A stretch of DNA of 64,000 bases from Bugulina stolonifera. Lineage: Eukaryota > Bryozoa > Gymnolaemata > Cheilostomatida > Bugulidae. The DNA lies in the NCBI GenBank assembly GCA_935421135.1, contig OW285189.1, forward strand, positions 7,771,072-7,835,071, written 5' to 3'. The notes beneath the pieces were generated by a model that did no database searches, was not told where the DNA came from, and was given only the letters and a program-made list of their open reading frames with translations. Every line of letters begins with the position of its first letter. The first letter of the stretch is position 1. The position numbers were made by a program, and so were the translations under genes. This document shows positions 54,593-64,000 of the stretch, piece by piece.

Positions 54593-54729
54593 TGTTTTTG
54601 AGATTTTTTGTACTAATTTATCAACCAAAGCGACTGCCATACAGTGTGTATGCACTTCAATGTGTACAGTTACATTTACAGGACGTATAAATCATTTATA
54701 GGTTGTTTGACTTATAGAGGTATAAAAAC

Positions 54730-55592
54730 CAGACATGTGCCAAGTAGACAAATATTGAAGTCACATAGTCAAGCAAAAGTACATATTCTTGATTGATAAA
54801 ATTTCACTTAGAGTAAAGTCATCAAATGAAGAAGGTCAAAAGTAGAGTAAGAGTAAACAAAATAGCAATTTCAAGAAATAGAGTAAGAGTCAAGCAGCTA
54901 GTCAGAGCAGAGTCAAAAGTACAGAAGTTCAAAATGTTTGTGTACATCAAAAACTACCAAATGAGGTAATACACGAGTAACATACTAGTAGAACCGTGTA
55001 CAGCGTAGTAAATTGCTTATTCAAGAATGAATGGAGGAGGCAAACTTTCAATGTGTATAAAATAATGTTAGTATGGGCAATACAGATAAGTGTTACTATA
55101 CCTTATAATTTATACGCTTATACTGCTATCTGAGGAAAAGAGGTATAGAATTGCTTCAGCCGACACTGGGTGCAATGACAACATCAAGTACTTGATGTTA
55201 CAATCATACAGGGATTATTTACTGTTAGGCTCAGCAATGGTGAAGAATAAATTGGTTCTCTCAAATTTCTTCACTGCCGGACCCACTTATTAATTGGTCT
55301 GTTTAGCTAAAAGTTTTTCCACAGTTCTATTGTAAACAAGAATTATTACATGGTTACACCAAGCTAATCAAAGTCGTATTGGAAGCTGAATGTCAAAACA
55401 AAAGTATTTGTAAAACTAAGCCAATATTGAAAGTCATGTAAGGGTCAATCTACATGCTTTGTAGAAAATTAAAGTAAAAGTCAACCTCCAGCTTTTACCA
55501 AATGCAGTTATATAGCACAAGTCAATTAAAAGTAATGAACAGCACTTTTACTCCACTTGACACATGAGTAACAACTCGAGTGCCCATGTCTA
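54730..55592. mobile_element. Candidate MITE with AGACATG ends
   Basis: The left end CAGACATGTGCCAAGTA and the right end GTGCCCATGTCTA are partly inverted. The interior is built of short AGTAAAAGTCAA-like words, resembling the hAT MITEs at 38.5-40 kb in style. The word TAGACATGGGCAC also begins the hairpin at 47922. No target duplication was found, so this is tentative. Confidence 0.35.
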
Positions 55593-55594
55593 CT

Positions 55595-56365
55595 GCATCA
55601 CATACTCCAGTCCACTGCTGCAGTGTATACTCTAGTCTACTACAGTGTATACTCTAGTCTATTACAGTGTATACTCTAGTCTACTACAGTACATACTTTA
55701 GTCTACTACAGTGTATACTCTAGTCTACTACAGTGCATACTCCAGTCTACTACAGTGCATACTCTAGTCTACTACAGTGTATACTCTAGTCTACTACAGT
55801 GTATACTCTAGTCTACCACAGTGTATACTCTAGTCTATTACAGTGTATGCTGTAGTCTACTACAGTACATACTTTAGTCTACTACAGCGCATACTCTAGT
55901 CTACTACAGTGCATACTCTAGTCTACTACAGTGTATACTCTAGTCTACTACAGTGTATACTCTAGTTTACTACAGTGTATACTCTAGTCTATTACAGTGT
56001 ATACTCTAGTCTACTACAGTACATACTTTAGTCTACTACAGCGTATACTCTAGTCTACTACATTGTATACTCTAGTCTACTACAGTGTATACTCTAGTCT
56101 ACTACAGTGTATACTCTAGTCTACTACAGTGTATACTCTAGTCTACTACAGTGTATACTCTAGTTTACTACAGTGTATACTCTAGTCTACTACAGTGTAT
56201 ACTCTAGTCTACTACAGTGTGTACTCTAGTCTACTACAGTGTATACTCTAGTCTACTACAGTGTATACTCTAGTCTACTACAGTGTATACTCTAGTTTAC
56301 TACAGTGTATACTCTAGTCTACTACAGTGCATACTCTAGTCTACTACAGTGTATACTCTATTCCA
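55595..56365. repeat. 22-bp minisatellite, ~35 copies
   Basis: The unit is about TATACTCTAGTCTACTACAG plus TG. A higher-order variant (ACATACTTTAGTCTACTACAG) recurs at 55688, 55865 and 56010. It lies between two converging genes, about 230 bp beyond the stop of the minus-strand gene at 56596. Confidence 0.95.
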
Positions 56366-56493
56366 ACAAAAAGACTGTTTTACATACTACACAATTTTAC
56401 ATGACATAGTCTTTCCTAATATTAGGAAGCTTCGTCAAGCAACGGTAAATATAAATGAAGAGAAAAACCTGGATCTAGATGTTTAATCACCAG

Positions 56494-56499
56494 TTTATT
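56494..56499 (-). terminator. Polyadenylation signal of the Pro/Gln-rich protein gene
   Basis: Minus-strand AATAAA about 100 bp after the stop codon at 56596. Confidence 0.55.
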
Positions 56500-56595
56500 A
56501 TAATATATATACAGTATAATATAATTATGTCTACATGAAATTTAGCAGCTGTAGAGCAACCAGAAATTGTACTATTTTGTACTAAATAATTAGTT

Positions 56596-59161
56596 CTATA
56601 TCTCACATCCATTGAGAACAGTTGCAATCGTCTGTGATGGTTTGTATCGTTTGTGTCTCATCAACGCACTAGCAGCCGGCTTAGCTCTTGCTGGTGGTCG
56701 TGGTATCATTTCAACTGATTGTACAAGAGCTTCCACTTCTTTGGATATTAGCTTTGACTCAAAGTTACTTGGCCCAGCTATTGTTCTAGTTGATGTAGGG
56801 TTTGTGGTCTGGGTTGTGGTATCAGTGATTAGTCCAGTTGAAGTTGCAATCTTTGGCTGGGGTCTTCTGCTGGCTCTGGTTCTACATGACTTTACGCTTG
56901 TCGGCTGGGGTTTTGGTTGAGGTCTGGGTTCGGGTTTCGGTTGGTTTCTGGTCTGAGGTCTTAGCTGAGATATGTGCTCCGGTTTGGCTTGGGGTCTGAC
57001 CTGAAGTCTCAGCTGAGGTCCGGGCTCAGGATTTAGTTGGGTTCTAAGCTGAGGTCTTAGTTGAGGTCTGGGCTCGGGTTTGGGTTGAGTTTTGGCCTGA
57101 GGTCTTAGCTGAGATATGTGCTCAGGTTTGGCTTGGGGTCTGACCTGATGTCTCAGTTGAGGTCTGGGCTCGAGATTTAGTTGGGTTCTAAGCTGAGGTC
57201 TTAGTTGGGGTCTGGGCTCAGGTTTTGCTTGAGTTCTGGCCTGAGGTCTTAGTTGAGGTCTGTGCTCAGGTTTCGCTTGGGGTTTGGTCTGAGTTCTCAG
57301 TTGGGGTCCGGGCTCGGGATTTAGTTGAGTTCTGGGCTGAGGTCTCAGTTCGGGTTCCGGTTTCGGTTGAAGTGTGGCCTGTCGTCTTAGATGACGTCTG
57401 AGCTCGGTTTTTGTTTGGAGCTTCGGCTGGTGTCTGAGCTGAAGTCTGAACTGGGATTTCGGCTGGGGTATCGTAGCATCAACTGGTATGGTTGGTAGCA
57501 ATTTTTCTAGTTCTTTAAGTCCAGGGACAAAAGGAAGTTTAGGTGCTGTTGGTAACAGATACGCCCGGTAAAGCATCCTATCTCGTTCACTGGGAGTTTC
57601 AGCTACTAGTCGATCATATAGTGCTCGCTCAAAGAGGAATTCTCTTTCTTGCTTTTGTAGTGTCTTCTTTAACGTGAATAACTGTTTGAGTCTTTTGTGT
57701 TGGTCTTCAATTAGTTCTTTTCGAATATTGCTTATGAGTGTAGGGGCCATTCTCTGTGCAATAGCGGTCTTTGGTATCTGTGGGGTGCGGGGTAGTTTTC
57801 TTTTACCCTAAAAGCAGAAATTTTTTGTATAAGGGACTTTTGCAGTCAGTTAATACTAGGGCACTTTATCATAAGAAGTTTAATTTTCACCAAGCGCTGT
57901 TCACCCACAATTAGAAGCATAGCTCAGCAAACTGTATGGTTTACATTACAGAGTTTGGGGTTTCTTCTAAAATTATCAATTACATAGAATGTCTCTGACA
58001 CAGAATAATTAACTCAAAAATTTGGAAACAGTATATGCTTTTAGGGTGTACATGTTGGTTCCACGCTCTTCACTTACCTGCTTCATATAGTCTCTTGCTC
58101 TTAGGTAGTTATTGTAGCTCTTCGGAAGCAGATTATTACACATCTCTGGCTTAGAGTTTTTTGGTATTTTACCCTCGCTCATCTTTTGCACAACGGGGAT
58201 CTTGCTCTTGTGAGATGCCTTAATTAGGTTTCTATTGTTCATATTTATGTTTGCTAATTCAGGTCTCAAGATCTTGCTTAAAGGTTCGACAGTTCCAGCA
58301 ATGGCTGCATGACACTCGATTGCTATTGGGTCTGTCTCAATGGTGTCTGGGTCTTTTGCAGTAGGGCCTGTCTCAGCAGTTACTGGACTTGTCTCCTCAG
58401 CTACTCGGCCTCTCTCGGCAGTTACTGGGGCTGTCTCCACAGATACTTGGCTTGTCTTTACAGTTACTACACTCTTTTCACCAGTTTCCTCAATAGTTAT
58501 TGGGCCCGCCGGAAATGTTGCTTTACTATTCTCCATAACGATGCTGTTGTCCTTTATATCTGTCTTCCTTCTTACCTTTTGTTCATCAACTTCTACTCCC
58601 AAGGCTTGGCAAGCTCTTCTTAGGATGGTCATCTCCACTTTTAAATCTTCTAGCTCTCTGAGGACCTTTTCTAGAATTTGACTACCAGAGAAATCTGCTG
58701 TGCTCATGGTAGATTCTTTCTTATTACACCTTTGTGAAGCGTGTTGCAACGCTGGCTGCCCTGAACTACTGGCCTCTGTCACTGGTGTCTTTTGCGATAT
58801 CGGTGACCTAGAAGATTGTGGACATGTTGAAACAAATAAATATGGTGATTCAAATGATGGCCCTAATATAACGGAGCATTAAGAAACACCTAGGGCAACG
58901 CTAGATGGAAGCAGTTAAGTAAGCTGCCATACAGATACCTAGGTAATTTACCACACAGGTAAGTAGACCAGCTAATACACATGTACTTAGGGGAGTGAAT
59001 ATACAAGTACCCTTGCACATCCCAGTGTCTATACTGTTTACATATACATAGAACAACACTCACCTCTCCTTATTAGTTACATCCATAGTAGTATCGGCTA
59101 GACTCACAGAGCACTCTCTGTTGGATTCTGGGCTCCAGGTTATTGGAGGATTACACGACAT
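56596..59161 (-). CDS. Unknown 679-aa protein: coiled coil plus Pro/Gln/Arg/Lys repeat
   Basis: Coding exons in transcript order: 59161-59064, 58807-58078, 57807-56596 (TAG at 56598-56596); joins GAG|GTGAGT, CAG|GTAAGT and their acceptors keep frame. I do not recognise the family. Residues ~1-60 are Ser/Thr-rich. About 70-110 form a likely coiled coil (ILEKVLRELEDLKVEMTILR). About 120-190 are a degenerate V-T-x-E-T-x-P repeat. About 240-270 are basic (LLPKSYNNYLRARDYMKQ). About 296-370 are helical and charged (IRKELIEDQHKRLKQLF, then ETPSERDRMLYRAYLLP). About 375-590 are a long repeat of PQLRPQ, KPEPRPQ and AKPEH units, coded by a ~27-30 bp DNA minisatellite. It has no membrane span or known catalytic motif. 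A nucleic-acid- or microtubule-binding basic scaffold is conceivable, but this is speculation. Broken copies of exon 2 lie directly upstream. Confidence 0.72.
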
Positions 59162-59689
59162 CGAGTAGTGTAGTCTACACTTCACACTGAATCACCAACT
59201 CTACCTCTATGCAGCTAAAATAATATAATATATATTCATGCAGTAAACAACAATGCACCATGATTCCCTGTCACATTTAGAACAGGATGATGATCATGCA
59301 CAGAGCATTTATAAAACTGAACAAGTCCATTTCAATTTATTATTCTGTTATAACCTATAAACAACAAACTGGATTGATAATGTATTATAATAACACTTAC
59401 CAGGTATGGAGTCTGTACACAGATATATGGTTAATACAATATACACAGATATGTTCTATATTATATTATAGTAGAAACGAGGTTGTATCATCGGGAATAT
59501 ATCACAAGAACGATATGAATATCGCGTTGCGCATGAGAACAACTAGAATGCAATGTATAACACTAGTAGGCATTCCAAAACAATCCCATTTCGATTGTTA
59601 GATCATGTGCAGAAATACTTTAAACAATGACAATGACTAATTATTTTTCCATAAATCTCACAAATTAAAGTTACTGAGTTACAATTACT

Positions 59690-60395
59690 AGGGCATGCAC
59701 TCCACCTTGCAACAGTTACTGGGTCTTTTGCAACAGTTACTGGGTTCTCTGGAACAGTTTCTTCGGTTGCTGGATTCTTCTCGACAGTTATCTCAACAGC
59801 TATGGAGCGTGCCTGAACTGTGGCTTTACTATTCTCTATAGCAATGCTGTTGTCCTCTATATCCGTCTTCCTTCTTACCCTTCTTTCATCAACTTCTACT
59901 CCCAAGGCTTGGCAAGCTCTTCGCAAGATAGTTATCTTCACTTTCCGATCTTCTAGCTCTCTGAGGACCATTTCTACACTTTATCTGCCAGAAAAATCTG
60001 TAAGGACACCGGAGCCTGCACTGTTGTACCTTTGGTTCAATGAATAGTATTTGCATCGTAAAGTTGGTAGCACCTGTAATTCCTGTTCCTGAGGACCTTT
60101 TCTAGAATTTCACTACCAGATAAATCTGTAAGGGCACCGGAGCCTGCTGCGCTTATGGTAGAAACTTTCTCAAGCTCTTCTTAGGATGGTTATCTCCACT
60201 TTTAAATCTTCTAGCTCTCTGAGGACCCTTTCTAGAATTTGACTACCAGAGAAATCTGCTGCGCTCATGGTAGACTCTTTCTTATTACATCTTTTGTTCA
60301 GTGAGGAGTATTGTAACGCTGACAGCCCTGAACTACTGGCCTCTGTAACTGATGTCCTTCGTGGTATTGATGACCTAAAGGATCGTGGACAAGTA
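59690..60395 (-). pseudogene. Tandem broken copies of exon 2 of the coiled-coil/PQ gene
   Basis: Three pieces in the same orientation. 60385-60175 copies the start of exon 2, including its acceptor, and ends in a TGA in the middle of the coiled coil. 60165-60083 is a short copy with an extra Gly-Ser-Gly-type insert. 60010-59690 copies the coiled coil and the V-T-x-E repeat but has a TAA between SGR and the coiled-coil motif, then loses similarity. None can make the full protein. Confidence 0.8.
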
Positions 60396-60399
60396 GAGA

Positions 60400-61147
60400 C
60401 AAGTCTAGAACTAAAAAATAATAAATACGGTGAACTAAATTATCGTCCCAATACAATGATGCAAGAAGTTAAAAGATAATAAATATGGTGAAATAAATTA
60501 TGGCTCTAATACAATGATGCAGGATGAAAATCTCAGTACAGTACACGAGTGGACAAATCTCTCACATATCATACGGTAGTGTACTCCTTGAACTGCACCA
60601 CTCATCATGATATGTGACAGTCAGCTGATGATAAAGACTTCAATAGCGGACTATTCAAGCACATTATATCTTTAGTTCTTCCACAGGCTAATGTAGTTAT
60701 GCCTGTGTATTATAGCAATACTACTTTTTATTTCCATCAACAATCAGCACTACCAAGTCTCTTGAAGATTCACTGCTTCCCAGCAAAGTCAGCGATGCCA
60801 TGTACTTTACCTGTATATATATTATAACATACACAAAAATTGCATGCACTATATGGAATAAATATTAATATAATACTGTGATGGTACAGGACATTTGTAT
60901 ACGACTCCAACTCCCGGACGAAGCTCCATCAAACCTTAAGTGCTCAGTAGTTGTTATAGCGCTACTCATCTGACACTCACATTCTCATAATTAGTGTTCG
61001 TATACTTACCTTTAACTGTATTGCGTGTCCAAACCATTAATTACTGTCTATATACGTGTCTCCATGTGCTCATACTCACTACTTATTCATGTATTGTTCC
61101 ACTATATAACTGTATATAACTGCATGAATGTTACTAAGTCTTTTTAA
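60400..61147. other. Spacer before the retrotransposon, no gene seen
   Basis: AT-rich sequence without supported exons or repeats. Confidence 0.5.
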
Positions 61148-61683
61148 TGCCTTTTATACCCATGTACAGAGGCCCGACCTCTCAGAATCCATTGATATTC
61201 ATTTTGTACATGAATTGGACCATTATAAGCAACTTTTGTAGAACCCGACCTATTTTGGGTCGGCCGTCGGGCTTCCGGCGGCCATCTTGTTGCGCAACTT
61301 CCGGACGACCACACGCCGTCTTTTCCCGACGTCACGTCGGCCGGAAGTCCTTATACTATATAAAGGGCACTGTTTTACTGTTCATTGTCTCAGTCTACAC
61401 TTGGCTTTCAATAAAGACACATCTATACTTGATACAGGGACTTTCTCTTCCTTTTACTAGGTCATTCGCTTAGCGAACCGCCTACTAGGTTGAACTACTC
61501 TCTTTCATTGTATAGTCTGAAGGTCGGACTTGAGATCAGATGGGTCGTCTTTGGTAGTATTTGGGCTACTGAGACCACTCGATCTTTCATGTAATGCGAA
61601 GTCCTATTACCACTCATAGGCACTTCATTTCTGGGTCGATAGTCGTCCAAGGACGACCGCACCAAATCACAGAAACCATTACA
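61148..61683 (+). mobile_element. 5' LTR of a Ty3/gypsy retrotransposon
   Basis: 536 bp, TGCC...TTACA, GC-richer than its surroundings. TATA box TATATAAA at 61357-61364 and AATAAA at 61410-61415 set the U3/R/U5 order. It differs from the solo LTR at 51140-51675 at only about seven positions. It is followed by a primer-binding site and gag. Confidence 0.92.
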
Positions 61684-61684
61684 T

Positions 61685-61702
61685 TGGTGGCAGCAGTGGG
61701 AT
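61685..61702 (+). other. Primer-binding site, tRNA-Leu type
   Basis: TGGTGGCAGCAGTGGGAT starts one base after the LTR. Its complement, ATCCCACTGCTGCCACCA, looks like the 3' end of a eukaryotic tRNA-Leu plus CCA. Confidence 0.8.
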
Positions 61703-61935
61703 TCTAAGGTCGTACTCTTACGATACGAAGCGAAGGAAGGTGACCTCGGCCTCGGGTAACCCGACCGACCTCATTCTTCAATACTTCGACGGCGATTTAG
61801 GACTCGGACCCGGGAACCTTGGATACGAGAAGGTGACAAACGCTAAAGTGCACCCATAATTCTCGTGGTTCCGCTGGATGTAGCCCGACCTACGCCGGAT
61901 CTTCAATCAAAGACCGACCTCGGATCCAGAATAGA

Positions 61936-62934
61936 TTGACGGTACTCAGTACGACCATCAGGCCGACCCGGCCTAACAAATCAAAGAAGTTTACTCACTA
62001 CCCGACACCCTACAGACATCCAACTGAGGACGACACGTCCCATTCACTAAAGAGGCTCCATCTATACTCAGCAATGGCTAGCGATATAGACAGGCTAGTA
62101 GAGGTAATCGGACAGTACATAGAAGTAGCTCGACCTCAGCCGCCTCAACCCTCTTTCAAGACACCACAGTTCGACGGACAAGGAGACGTCGAGTTCTTTA
62201 TAGAACAATTCCTGACGATAGCCGAGGCCAATGATTGGAGCCCAGCAGCCATGTACCTTCACCTAAGAGAGGCCCTCAAGGGACCGGCACAAGAATGTGG
62301 CCGACCCGGCACCTCAGAAGGGATCTTCGAAGCTCTACGCGCCCGATACGGGTTAACTGATAAAGAAGCTAGACTCCAGCTCATACAGCTGCGGAAAGAT
62401 CCCGGCATGTCATTGCAAGAACATGCCACCTTAGTCAAGAAACTTGTACATGTGGCTTTCCAGGAACTACCCGAAGCGCACCGCCGGGTATTGGCTGTGG
62501 AAAACTTCAGTAACTCTCTTGAGGACGGACACCTACAGAGACACCTCTTGGCGATAAACCCCAGAGATGTGGACTCGGCCGTCCGAGCCGGAAACGACTT
62601 CCTGCTCGTCAAGGGACCTTCCCGTGGAAGTAAAGCACACCAAATCAGGGCAGTCACAGAACCCGAGCCGGAGACACCCCAAATAAATACAGTGGACTCC
62701 GACCTGACCTGGATCAACGACCTAAAAGAGGCCATCCAGACACTCAGCCAAGAAGTCAGACGACTTCGAGGACTACTAGACGCCCCCAGAGCACCAGGAC
62801 CTCGGAACAGACCCTCCTGGCAGACCAGCAAAAAGCCTGGTCCCCCTCCTCAACGGACCAATGGAAACACTCCCCCCACATATCCTGAGCCGCCAGTACC
62901 CGAGTCGGGAAAAGGCTCCGGCCCGAGACAGTAG
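61936..62934 (+). CDS. gag: Gag of the Ty3/gypsy retrotransposon (332 aa)
   Basis: One open frame from ATG 61936 to TAG 62932-62934; a second in-frame ATG at about 62074 would remove 46 N-terminal residues and could be the true start. The middle carries the capsid-type signature of Ty3 elements (an F-DG-x8-F-I-x-x-F pattern, then W and L-x-x-A-L-x-GPA, residues ~75-115), followed by helical capsid sequence to ~220, a short leucine-rich coiled coil (~265-285) and a Pro-rich end. No CCHC zinc knuckle is seen, which is unusual for Gag. Gag would form the particle that packages the element RNA. Its last codons contain the frameshift signal into pol. Confidence 0.9.
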   Translation: MTVLSTTIRPTRPNKSKKFTHYPTPYRHPTEDDTSHSLKRLHLYSAMASDIDRLVEVIGQYIEVARPQPPQPSFKTPQFDGQGDVEFFIEQFLTIAEANDWSPAAMYLHLREALKGPAQECGRPGTSEGIFEALRARYGLTDKEARLQLIQLRKDPGMSLQEHATLVKKLVHVAFQELPEAHRRVLAVENFSNSLEDGHLQRHLLAINPRDVDSAVRAGNDFLLVKGPSRGSKAHQIRAVTEPEPETPQINTVDSDLTWINDLKEAIQTLSQEVRRLRGLLDAPRAPGPRNRPSWQTSKKPGPPPQRTNGNTPPTYPEPPVPESGKGSGPRQ

Positions 62935-62951
62935 AGGCTGGCACTCGGGCC
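62907..62951 (+). promoter_or_regulatory. -1 ribosomal frameshift signal between gag and pol
   Basis: GGGAAAA at 62907-62913 is in the X-XXY-YYZ register of the gag frame. After a 6-nt spacer comes GGCCCGAG (62920-62927), which pairs perfectly with CTCGGGCC (62944-62951) around a 16-nt loop. The gag stop lies inside the loop. The pol frame is -1 to gag. Confidence 0.85.
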
Positions 62952-64000
62952 CTACAAGTTCCTCACACCTCTCACATTTCTATCTCGGAAGACCGTCCCA
63001 AGTATCCGGTCGGCAAGGCCGACCCCCCTTCTAAAACAGTGACTCAAGTGACGTATGTGAAGCCGCATGTACCTAGCCTGTACATACAAGGACGACTATG
63101 TAGCCAAGACGTAACCCTACTCTTGGACACGGGCTGTACGACCAACCTAATATCACCTCGCATCCTGAAGAAGCTGCAGAGACCCGACCTAGAGGTCCTA
63201 CCAGTAAGTCAGCCATACGGCAAGATGGCCGACGGTTCGACTCTCAGGTTTGAGGGAATGGTAAGGCTACCTATGGTAGTCGGTCGCACCTTTAGCCAAG
63301 AACTGTTCCTCATCGGTTCCATACCGGAAGATGGCGTCCTAGGGATGCCCTACCTGACTAAACACAAGTGTTCTGTAAACTGCCATGCCGCTAAGGTATA
63401 CACCAGCCAAGATCAATGGCCGTGTGTCAATAGAACGGGAAGCCCTTATACATTGAGGACGATGCCTGAGATGAAGCCTAGTACGCCTCCGCCCGACGTC
63501 GATGACCCATGCCGACGTCCTGGACACCCACACAGAGGACCAGGGGCCGAGGGAGGAACGGATAATCCAGTACCTAGTACACCTGCGCCCGACGTCGATG
63601 ATCAATGCCGACGTCAAGGACACCCCAACAGAGGATCCAGGGCCGAGGGAGGAACGGGAAGCTCATCACTTAGTACACCTGCGCCCGACGTCGATGATCA
63701 ATGCCGACGTCAAGGATACCCCCACAGAGGATCCAGGGCCGAGGGAGGAAAAAGATCATTACCGCCCAGTACAACTCCGCAGGGCGTCGATGAACAATGC
63801 CGACGCCCCGGCCACCCGATAGGGGGGCTAGAAGCCGAGGGAGGAACAGCGAAGAAGAAGAGGCAAGTAGAGGACCAGGGCCGACAGGCTAAAAAGCCGC
63901 GCATTCAAGAGCGTAGACAAGGTGCAAACCGCCTCGAGGAAGGTGCTGTCGACTATTTCCAGCACCCGATATTCCCGCCGCCCGACTGGGGCAGAGGTTC
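62914..64000 (+). CDS. pol: Pol frame (protease and linker) of the Ty3/gypsy element, cut by window end
   Basis: The frame is -1 to gag and open without a stop from before 62914 to the last base. Retropepsin features are seen at ~63100-63360: the active-site triad Asp-Thr-Gly in LLLDTG, a flap-like region, and GVLGMPYL near its end. Then four 32-residue repeats (63480-63863), a basic stretch with KKKR that could serve as a nuclear signal, and a further linker. Reverse transcriptase, RNase H and integrase should lie beyond the window. Expression is expected as a Gag-Pol fusion through the frameshift. No damage is visible in the part present, so the copy may be intact. Confidence 0.88.
63480..63863 (+). 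repeat. Four 96-bp coding repeats in pol
   Basis: Units start at 63480, 63576, 63672 and 63768, each coding 32 residues on the plan STPAPDVDDQCRRQGHP...RGSRAEGG. Units 2 and 3 are nearly identical, so the array expanded recently. It lies between protease and the expected reverse transcriptase. Confidence 0.95.

Noticed and set aside
54342..54701. A 119-codon plus-strand frame after the death-domain gene
   Set aside because: Composition is not coding-like, it spans a small inverted repeat, and there are no splice partners or promoter signals.
55595..56365. A CRISPR array
   Set aside because: Units are contiguous 22-bp copies without unique spacers, in eukaryotic DNA.
56612..56920. A plus-strand frame opposite the Pro/Gln-rich gene
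   Set aside because: It mirrors the repetitive C-terminal exon of the minus-strand gene, whose introns and frame are supported.
62259..62831. A 190-codon minus-strand frame inside gag
   Set aside because: It is a shadow of the GC-rich gag frame; no start context or homology is apparent.

Overview
This is AT-rich eukaryotic DNA with spliced genes (GT-AG introns), SINEs, hAT-type DNA transposons and a Ty3/gypsy LTR retrotransposon. Metazoan-type proteins (cytoplasmic-type actins, a CCDC89-like coiled-coil protein, a death-domain protein) and SRF-type CArG boxes point to an animal. The many TACATG/CATGTA runs, short exons and low GC suggest a marine invertebrate, perhaps a demosponge. That assignment is an impression, not a proof. 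All exon coordinates were worked out by hand from splice sites and reading frames.

Layout: 1-5.04 kb is AT-rich with no gene that I can support. 5.04-10.82 kb (minus) is a seven-exon gene for a 355-residue CCDC89-like coiled-coil protein. 11.9-14.75 kb is a 2.8 kb hAT-like element with an exact 8-bp target duplication. 15.3-47.8 kb is the core of the window: five actin genes in tandem on the plus strand (called A to E here). All have coding introns at the same five positions (after codon 41 and within codons 168, 204, 268 and 308, standard actin numbering). A, B and C encode near-identical 383-residue actins. D (378 aa) carries changes at two catalytic positions. E (371 aa) has lost the acidic N-terminus and has a replaced D-loop. 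A and B share a promoter module (kappaB-like palindrome, CArG box, second CArG-like box, TATA box at fixed spacing, and a conserved 5' leader). C keeps the proximal part. Introns and intergenic spacers are loaded with hAT/MITE elements (five cases with exact or near 8-bp duplications), SINEs and microsatellites.

50.06-54.15 kb (plus) is a four-exon gene for a 140-residue protein that is nearly all one death domain. Its second intron contains a solo LTR. 55.6-56.4 kb is a 22-bp minisatellite. 56.6-59.16 kb (minus) is a three-exon gene for a 679-residue protein of unknown function with a coiled coil and a long Pro/Gln/Arg/Lys repeat. Broken partial copies of its second exon lie just upstream at 59.7-60.4 kb.

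61.15 kb to the window end is the 5' part of a Ty3/gypsy retrotransposon: LTR, a primer-binding site matching tRNA-Leu, gag, a strong -1 frameshift signal, and a pol frame with protease and four 96-bp coding repeats. The solo LTR at 51.1 kb is about 99% identical to its 5' LTR, so the family was recently active.
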